From Sphingomonas taxi (lineage in GTDB: Bacteria; Pseudomonadota; Alphaproteobacteria; Sphingomonadales; Sphingomonadaceae): DNA of 64,000 nt. The stretch spans positions 62,001-126,000 of the forward strand of contig QFQI01000007.1 in assembly GCA_003243195.1 (NCBI GenBank), in the 5' to 3' direction. A program made the translations under genes and the position numbers. Below the pieces are notes generated by a model. It made no database searches. It worked only from the letters and a program-made list of their open reading frames with translations, and was not told the origin of the DNA. Numbering within the stretch: position 1 is the first letter of the stretch; each line of letters opens with the position of its first letter. Positions 59,537-64,000 of the stretch are shown piece by piece.

Positions 59537-60631
59537 ATGCTCGATCTTGCGGTCGTCGTCCCGACCTTCAACGAGCGCGACAATGTCGCGGCGGTGGTGG
59601 CGCGGCTGGAGGCGGCGCTGGCGGGGCTGGACTGGGAGGTGCTGTTCGTCGACGACGACAGCCCGGATGGCACCGCGCGGGTCGCGCGCGAACTGGCCGC
59701 CGCCGACCGGCGCGTGCGCGTGATCCAGCGGATCGGGCGGCGGGGATTGTCGAGCGCGTGCGTCGAGGGGATGTGCGCGACCGCCGCGCCGATCGTCGCG
59801 GTGATGGACGGCGACCTGCAACATGACGAGACGCTGTTGCCGCGGATGGTGGCGGCGCTGCGCGACGATCCGACGCTCGACCTCGCGATCGGATCGCGGT
59901 TCGTGGCCGGCGGGGGGACGGGCGAATGGGATCGCGACCGCGTCGCCAAGTCCGCGTTCGCCACGCGGCTGTCGGCGCTGGTGCTGCCGACCGAGCTGAG
60001 CGATCCGATGAGCGGCTTCTTCGCGATCCGCGCCGACGTGCTGCGCGCCCTGGTGCCGAAGCTGGGCGGGATCGGCTTCAAGATCCTGCTCGACATCATG
60101 AGCGCCAGCCCGCGGCGGCTGCGCGTCGTCGAGCTGCCGTACGTGTTCCGCACGCGCGCGGCGGGCGAGAGCAAGCTCGATCATGTCGTGGCGATGGAAT
60201 ATCTGATCGCGCTCTACGACCGGCGGCTGGGGCGGGTCGTGCCGGTGCGCTTCGCGATGTTCTCCGCGATCGGGGCGCTGGGGGCGGGCGTGCACATGAG
60301 CGTGCTGGCGCTGTGCTACGTCGCGCTCGGCTGGTCGTTCCTGACCGGCCAGATCGTCGCGACCTTCGCGGCGATGACGTTCAACTTCTTCCTCAACAAC
60401 GCGCTCACCTATCGCGACCGGCGGCTGCGCGGCGCGCGGGCGTTGCTGGACGGCTGGATCGCCTTCTGCCTGGTGTGCTCGGTGGGCGCCGTCGCGAACG
60501 TCGGCGTGGCGGCGTTCCTGCACGACGTGCGGCAGGGCGCATGGGCGGCCTCCGCGCTGTTCGGCGTGCTGGTCGGCGCGGTGTGGAACTACGCGCTGTC
60601 GTCACGCTTCACCTGGGGCCGCTATCGGTGA
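59537..60631 (+). CDS. Dolichol-phosphate-mannose-synthase-like GT2 fused to a GtrA membrane domain
   Basis: A 364-residue two-domain protein. The N-terminal GT2 domain (1-225) has VVVPTFNERDNV, VLFVDDDSPDGTA, VMDGDLQHDE (the metal-binding Asp-x-Asp) and SDPMSGFFAIRADV, and resembles polyprenyl-phosphate mannose/glucose synthases. The C-terminal GtrA-like domain (about 235-360) has four helices (RFAMFSAIGALGAGVHMSVL; FNFFLNNALTYRDRRLR). It should load a sugar on polyprenyl phosphate and help flip it. CGGAGG precedes the ATG by six bases. A convergent PMT-type glycosyltransferase lies one base past its stop, and may use the lipid-linked sugar. Confidence 0.92.
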   Translation: MLDLAVVVPTFNERDNVAAVVARLEAALAGLDWEVLFVDDDSPDGTARVARELAAADRRVRVIQRIGRRGLSSACVEGMCATAAPIVAVMDGDLQHDETLLPRMVAALRDDPTLDLAIGSRFVAGGGTGEWDRDRVAKSAFATRLSALVLPTELSDPMSGFFAIRADVLRALVPKLGGIGFKILLDIMSASPRRLRVVELPYVFRTRAAGESKLDHVVAMEYLIALYDRRLGRVVPVRFAMFSAIGALGAGVHMSVLALCYVALGWSFLTGQIVATFAAMTFNFFLNNALTYRDRRLRGARALLDGWIAFCLVCSVGAVANVGVAAFLHDVRQGAWAASALFGVLVGAVWNYALSSRFTWGRYR

Positions 60632-60632
60632 G

Positions 60633-61868
60633 TCACACCCAGGTCGCGAACCATGTCCAGCGGCTGAAGGCGCGCGCGTGGGCGAGCGGTTCGGCGCAGA
60701 GCACCGGCAGGAAATAGAGCCACAGCGCGAAGACCAGCAGCAGATACGCCTCCACCCAGCGCCCGAACGTGGTGCGCCACTGGTCCAGCGCGACCGCGAT
60801 CGCGACGCACAGCAGCACGCTGGCCGGGTAGTAGTAATAATAGAAGCCGAGCGACTTGGGGATGATCGCGAAGATCCCGACCGCGAAGGTCCACATCACC
60901 GCCGGCGCCAGCAGGCGCGCCGCGCCGGTCTTCACCCAGCCCCGGTAACAGGCGGCGATCGCGACCAGCCCGCCCCACATCACCGCCGGATTGCCGAGCA
61001 GGATGATCCCGCGCTGCGCGCCGTCGACCGGCTCGTACAGATACCAGATCGGGCGGATCAGCAGCGGCCAGGTCCACCAGTTCGACTGATAGGTGTGCGC
61101 GGGAAGCCGCTGCGTCTGGCGCAGGTACATGTCCCATTGGAAGCGCGGCAGGCCGGCCAGCGTCAGCGGTTCGGCGGCGTAGAAGAACGCCGGCGCGAAG
61201 GTGAGCAGATAGGTCGCGACCGACAGGCCGCCGAGCAGCGCCAGCGCGGGGAGCGGGCGCAGCCCCGGCCAGCGATCCGCGCGCCCGCGCCGCATCAGCA
61301 GGAAGGTGACGCCCGCCGCCGCGACATAGGGCGCCGCCGCCCATTTGCAGGCGGTGGCCAGCCCGAGCGCCACGCTGCCCGCGCTCCACCGCGCCACGCT
61401 GCCGTCGCGCATGCTGGCGGCGAGCAGCACCACGCCCCAGAGCAGGAACGCGAGCATGAAGGTGTCGAGCATCGCGATCCGCGCCTGCACATAGACGGTG
61501 AAGCCGAGCAGCGTCAGCGCGACCGCGAGCAACCCGGCGCGCACCCGCCCGGTCAGCAGGTGCGTCAGCGCGAACACCGCCGCCACGGTCGCGCTGCCCG
61601 CGACCGTGGAGGCGACGCGCCACCCGAACGGTCCGTCGCCGAACAGCGCGATGCCCAGCGCGATCAGTTCCTTGGCGAGCAAGGGATGCTCGATATTGAC
61701 CGGCCCCGACAGCGCCAGCAGCGCGCGCGCGGCGGGCAGGTAGTGCACTTCGTCGAACACCGGCTTGGTCGGCACCGACAGGCGAAACAGGAAGATCAGT
61801 TCGGCGGCAAGCGCGACCAGCAGCGTCACGCGGCGCGGGCTGGCGGGGGTGCTGGATATCGGGCGCAA
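60633..61868 (-). CDS. PMT-family dolichyl-phosphate-mannose-protein mannosyltransferase-like membrane protein
   Basis: A 411-residue GT-C enzyme with about ten membrane helices. The N-terminal periplasmic loop has PVFDEVHYLPAARA with the catalytic-type Asp-Glu, NIEHPLLAKELIALG, FGDGPFGWRV and ARIAMLDTFMLAF, all PMT marks. It transfers a sugar from a polyprenyl-phosphate donor to a protein or glycan in the periplasm. The start is a TTG with GGAGGA eight bases upstream; the first in-frame ATG (61976) would overlap the metZ start and add 36 residues. Convergent with the GT2-GtrA gene, a probable donor maker. Confidence 0.9.
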   Translation of the reverse strand: MRPISSTPASPRRVTLLVALAAELIFLFRLSVPTKPVFDEVHYLPAARALLALSGPVNIEHPLLAKELIALGIALFGDGPFGWRVASTVAGSATVAAVFALTHLLTGRVRAGLLAVALTLLGFTVYVQARIAMLDTFMLAFLLWGVVLLAASMRDGSVARWSAGSVALGLATACKWAAAPYVAAAGVTFLLMRRGRADRWPGLRPLPALALLGGLSVATYLLTFAPAFFYAAEPLTLAGLPRFQWDMYLRQTQRLPAHTYQSNWWTWPLLIRPIWYLYEPVDGAQRGIILLGNPAVMWGGLVAIAACYRGWVKTGAARLLAPAVMWTFAVGIFAIIPKSLGFYYYYYPASVLLCVAIAVALDQWRTTFGRWVEAYLLLVFALWLYFLPVLCAEPLAHARAFSRWTWFATWV

Positions 61869-61924
61869 GATCGGCTTCCTCCGGTCGCGGCGGGTGTGCG
61901 GCACCGGGCATCGCGCGGCAAGCC

Positions 61925-61959
61925 CCCGCGGCAAGGTCTTGTCCTTCGCGCCCCGCGGG
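61925..61959 (+). promoter_or_regulatory. Hairpin in the metZ leader region
   Basis: CCCGCGG and CCGCGGG pair over 7 bp around 21 bases, followed by AGCAAAGCG, in the 106-base gap between the PMT and metZ starts. metZ is often riboswitch-controlled in alphaproteobacteria, but I could not match this to the SAM-II or other SAM consensus. It may be a leader structure or chance in GC-rich DNA. Confidence 0.3.
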
Positions 61960-61974
61960 AGCAAAGCGTGCGCC

Positions 61975-63180
61975 ATGAAGCGGCATAGCGGACAGGATCG
62001 GTCGATCACGCGGCACTGGCGTCCCGCCACCCTGGCGGTGCGCGGCGGGACGGCGCGGACGGAATATGGCGAAACGTCGGAGGCGATGTTCCTGACCTCG
62101 GGCTATTGCTACGACCGGGCGGAGGACGCGGCGGCGCGCTTCGCGGGCGAACAGGCGGGCATGACCTATTCGCGGTTGCAGAACCCGACCGTGGAGATGC
62201 TGGAACAGCGCATCGCGCTGCTGGAGGGCGCGGAGGCGTGCCGGACGATGGCGACCGGCATGGCGGCGATGACCGCGGTGCTGCTGTGCCAGTTGCAGCA
62301 GGGCGACCATGTGGTGGCGGGGCGCGCGGCGTTCGGTTCGTGCCGGTGGCTGGTCGACACGCTGCTGCCCAGGTTCGGCATCTCCACCACCACCGTCGAC
62401 GCGCGCGACCCGCAGGCGTTCGAGGATGCGGTGAAGCCGAATACCAAGGTGTTCTTCTTCGAAACGCCGGCCAACCCGACGATGGACGTGGTGGACCTGA
62501 AGGCGGTGTGCGGCATCGCGCGCGAGCGCGGGATCGTGAGCGTCGTCGACAATGCCTTCGCCACGCCGGCCTTGCAGCGGCCGATGGCATTCGGCGCCGA
62601 CGTGACCGCCTATTCCGCGACCAAGATGATGGACGGACAGGGCCGCGTGCTGGCCGGCGCGGTGTGCGGGAGCGAGGATTTCATCACCAACACCCTGCTG
62701 CCGTTCACGCGCAACACCGGGCCGACGCTGAGCGCGTTCAATGCCTGGGTGGTGCTGAAGGGGCTGGAGACGCTCGACCTGCGCATCCGTCGCCAGTCCG
62801 ACAATGCGCTGGCGGTGGGACGCTTCCTGGAGGGGCGCGTGCCCCGCATCCTTCACCCCGGCCTGCCCAGCCATCCGCAGCATGACCTGGCGATGGCGCA
62901 GATGGCGGCGGCGGGACCAATCTTCGCGTTCGAGGTCGCCGACCGCGCGCAGGCGCAGGCGCTGCTCAACGCGCTGGAACTGGTCGACATCTCGAACAAC
63001 ATCGGCGATTCGCGCTCGCTGATGACGCATCCGGCCTCCACCACGCACTACGGCGTGTCGGCGGAGGCGCGCGCGGAGATGGGCGTGACCGAGGGGCTGC
63101 TGCGGCTGAACGTCGGGCTGGAGGATCCGCAGGACGTGATCGACGATCTCGACCGCGCGCTGGGACAGGTCGGCCTGTGA
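61975..63180 (+). CDS. metZ: O-succinylhomoserine sulfhydrylase
   Basis: A PLP enzyme that makes homocysteine from O-succinylhomoserine and sulfide, the direct sulfhydrylation route to methionine. The 401 residues have TYSRLQNPTVEMLEQRIALL, GMAAMTAVLLC, ETPANPTMDVVDL, VDNAFATPALQRP, and the PLP Lys217 in YSATKMMDGQGR. The MMDGQGR form favours MetZ over cystathionine gamma-synthase or lyase. The ATG overlaps the opposite-strand ATG of the PMT extension, which is one reason to reject that extension. Its stop overlaps the apaG start by four bases. Confidence 0.95.
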   Translation: MKRHSGQDRSITRHWRPATLAVRGGTARTEYGETSEAMFLTSGYCYDRAEDAAARFAGEQAGMTYSRLQNPTVEMLEQRIALLEGAEACRTMATGMAAMTAVLLCQLQQGDHVVAGRAAFGSCRWLVDTLLPRFGISTTTVDARDPQAFEDAVKPNTKVFFFETPANPTMDVVDLKAVCGIARERGIVSVVDNAFATPALQRPMAFGADVTAYSATKMMDGQGRVLAGAVCGSEDFITNTLLPFTRNTGPTLSAFNAWVVLKGLETLDLRIRRQSDNALAVGRFLEGRVPRILHPGLPSHPQHDLAMAQMAAAGPIFAFEVADRAQAQALLNALELVDISNNIGDSRSLMTHPASTTHYGVSAEARAEMGVTEGLLRLNVGLEDPQDVIDDLDRALGQVGL

Positions 63181-63593
63181 GCGCCGCACCCGGCATGGGG
63201 GCGCTGTTCCCGGACGCCGCCACCACCGACGGGGTGACGGTGCGCGTGTCGGTCAGCTATCTGGCGGAACAGTCGGAGCCGGGGCGCGGGCGCTGGTTCT
63301 GGGCCTATCATATCCGCATCGAGAATGGCGGCGCGGGGCCGGTGCAGTTGCTGACGCGGCACTGGATCATCACCGACGGGCGCGGCGCGCGCCACACGGT
63401 GGAGGGCGAAGGCGTGGTCGGCGAGCAGCCGCTGATCCAGCCCGGCGGCAGCTATGATTACGTGTCCGGCTGTCCGCTGGCGACGCCGAGCGGGGCGATG
63501 CAGGGCAGTTACCGGATGGTCGCGGAGGACGGGCGGATGTTCGACGTCGCGATCCCGCGCTTCGCGCTGCTGGCGCCGGCGGTGGCGGAATGA
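63177..63593 (+). CDS. apaG: Co2+/Mg2+ efflux protein ApaG
   Basis: A 138-residue ApaG-domain protein with a fibronectin-III-like fold: VRVSVSYLAEQSEPGRGRWF, AYHIRIENGGAGPVQLLTRH, WIITDGRGARHTVEGEGVVG, QPLIQPGGSYDYVSGCPLA and SGAMQGSYRM. This is the conserved family set. The biochemical role of ApaG is unclear despite the name. The GTG start overlaps the metZ stop (GTGA). Confidence 0.95.
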   Translation: MSAAPGMGALFPDAATTDGVTVRVSVSYLAEQSEPGRGRWFWAYHIRIENGGAGPVQLLTRHWIITDGRGARHTVEGEGVVGEQPLIQPGGSYDYVSGCPLATPSGAMQGSYRMVAEDGRMFDVAIPRFALLAPAVAE

Positions 63594-63597
63594 CGTC

Positions 63598-64000
63598 GTG
63601 AAGCGGACGCACCTGCCGCTCAACGGGCTGCGCGTGCTGGACGCGGCGGCGCGCCACCTGTCGTTCACGCGCGCCGCGGACGAGCTGGCGGTGACGCCGG
63701 CGGCGGTCGGGCAGCAGATCCGCGCGCTGGAGGACACGCTGGGCGTGGTGCTGTTCCGGCGCACCACCAAGGGGCTGGAGCTGACCCCCGAAGGCGAGGC
63801 GGGGCTGGCGCCGTTGCGGCAGGCGTTCCTGGAGTTCGAGGAAGCGGTGCGCGCGATGCAGGCCGGGCAATCGTCCAAGTCGCTGACCATCGCCGCGCCG
63901 CGTGACGTGACCGAGAAGTGGCTGCTGCCGCGGCTGGCCGAGATCGCCGCCGCCGACAAGGAGCTGCGCTTCGCGCTGGTCGCCACCGACGAGGGGATGG
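63598..64000 (+). CDS. LysR-family transcriptional regulator, N-terminal part (runs off the window)
   Basis: About 134 residues are visible: an N-terminal winged helix (LNGLRVLDAAARHLSFTRAA, ELAVTPAAVGQQIRALED, LGVVLFRRTTKGLELTPEG) and the start of the effector domain (SLTIAAPRDVTEKWLLPRL). The opening LPLNGLR and the AVGQQIR helix fit the GcvA-like branch. It begins at a GTG 5 bases after apaG with no ATG nearby. The target genes are unknown. Confidence 0.92.
   Translation, partial: MKRTHLPLNGLRVLDAAARHLSFTRAADELAVTPAAVGQQIRALEDTLGVVLFRRTTKGLELTPEGEAGLAPLRQAFLEFEEAVRAMQAGQSSKSLTIAAPRDVTEKWLLPRLAEIAAADKELRFALVATDEGM

Noticed and set aside
61869..61974. SAM-II riboswitch before metZ
   Set aside because: The hairpin and the AGCAAAGCG stretch do not fit the SAM-II consensus; kept only as an unassigned leader structure.
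60622..63189. 855-codon open frame spanning the minus strand of metZ and overlapping the PMT gene out of frame
   Set aside because: It runs antisense through metZ; metZ and the PMT gene each show full family motifs in other frames.
1..64000. tRNA, rRNA, CRISPR arrays, insertion sequences
   Set aside because: No T-loop-like GGTTCRANTCC with a matching cloverleaf, no regularly spaced direct repeats and no transposase motifs were seen on reading both strands; a tRNAscan or CRISPR finder run would be decisive.

Overview
This is a very GC-rich, gene-dense stretch of chromosome from an alphaproteobacterium, almost certainly a Sphingomonas-like member of the Sphingomonadales. The assignment rests on protein character and gene order: rsmI-yraN-gshB, hemW/rdgB/rph next to hrcA-grpE, a RegB/RegA redox pair beside a bo3 oxidase operon, a split F0 operon with b and b' subunits, and uvrC-recO-leuB. 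I see no tRNA, rRNA, insertion sequence, prophage or CRISPR array. The window holds mainly housekeeping genes with short, well-used intergenic gaps.

Layout. 1-5 kb: 5' part of the leucyltransferase gene bpt, a PP2C-like phosphatase, priA and a GAF-PAS-GGDEF protein. 5-16 kb: a Xer recombinase, DedA, gshB-yraN-rsmI, an LpoA-like lipoprotein, hemW, a CAP protein, rdgB-rph, then hrcA-grpE ending in a palindromic element and a bidirectional terminator. 16-24 kb: an MFS transporter diverging from cyoABCD-surf1-regBA. 24-26.5 kb: a glycosyltransferase and a GH13 glucosidase. 26.7-32 kb: a translationally coupled caa3 oxidase cluster (coxB with fused cytochrome c, fused subunits I+III, an unknown membrane protein, CtaG, and a cytochrome c with three haem motifs). 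32-39.6 kb: an HWE kinase, a Crp-type regulator and a TetR regulator, then a nodT-emrB-emrA efflux operon with a near-ideal operator palindrome. 39.6-46.8 kb: an ABC exporter pair, a GDSL esterase, mobA, purB and radC, with two tiny candidate genes. 46.9-53.4 kb: ydbH-ynbE-ydbL, then atpI-atpB-atpE-atpF'-atpF. 53.6-64 kb: a DUF885 protein, uvrC, recO, leuB, a GT2-GtrA protein, a PMT-family transferase, metZ-apaG and the start of a LysR gene.

The strongest theme is aerobic respiration. Two haem-copper terminal oxidases lie within 15 kb. One is a quinol oxidase with the E. coli quinol-site residues conserved. The other is a cytochrome c oxidase with a full CuA site and its own haem c domain. 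A SURF1 factor, a CtaG factor and a redox-sensing two-component pair accompany them, and the F0 sector of ATP synthase is about 20 kb further on. The sensor next to the quinol oxidase plausibly balances the two branches, but this is inference.

The less ordinary items are a pair of matching intergenic elements about 38 kb apart, a 98-bp nested palindrome after grpE, REP-like palindromes near recO and the GT2 gene, two very small ORFs with good ribosome binding sites, and an uncharacterised membrane protein locked into the caa3 operon. I found no clear candidate for a wholly new system; the unknown caa3 protein and the repeated element are the best leads.
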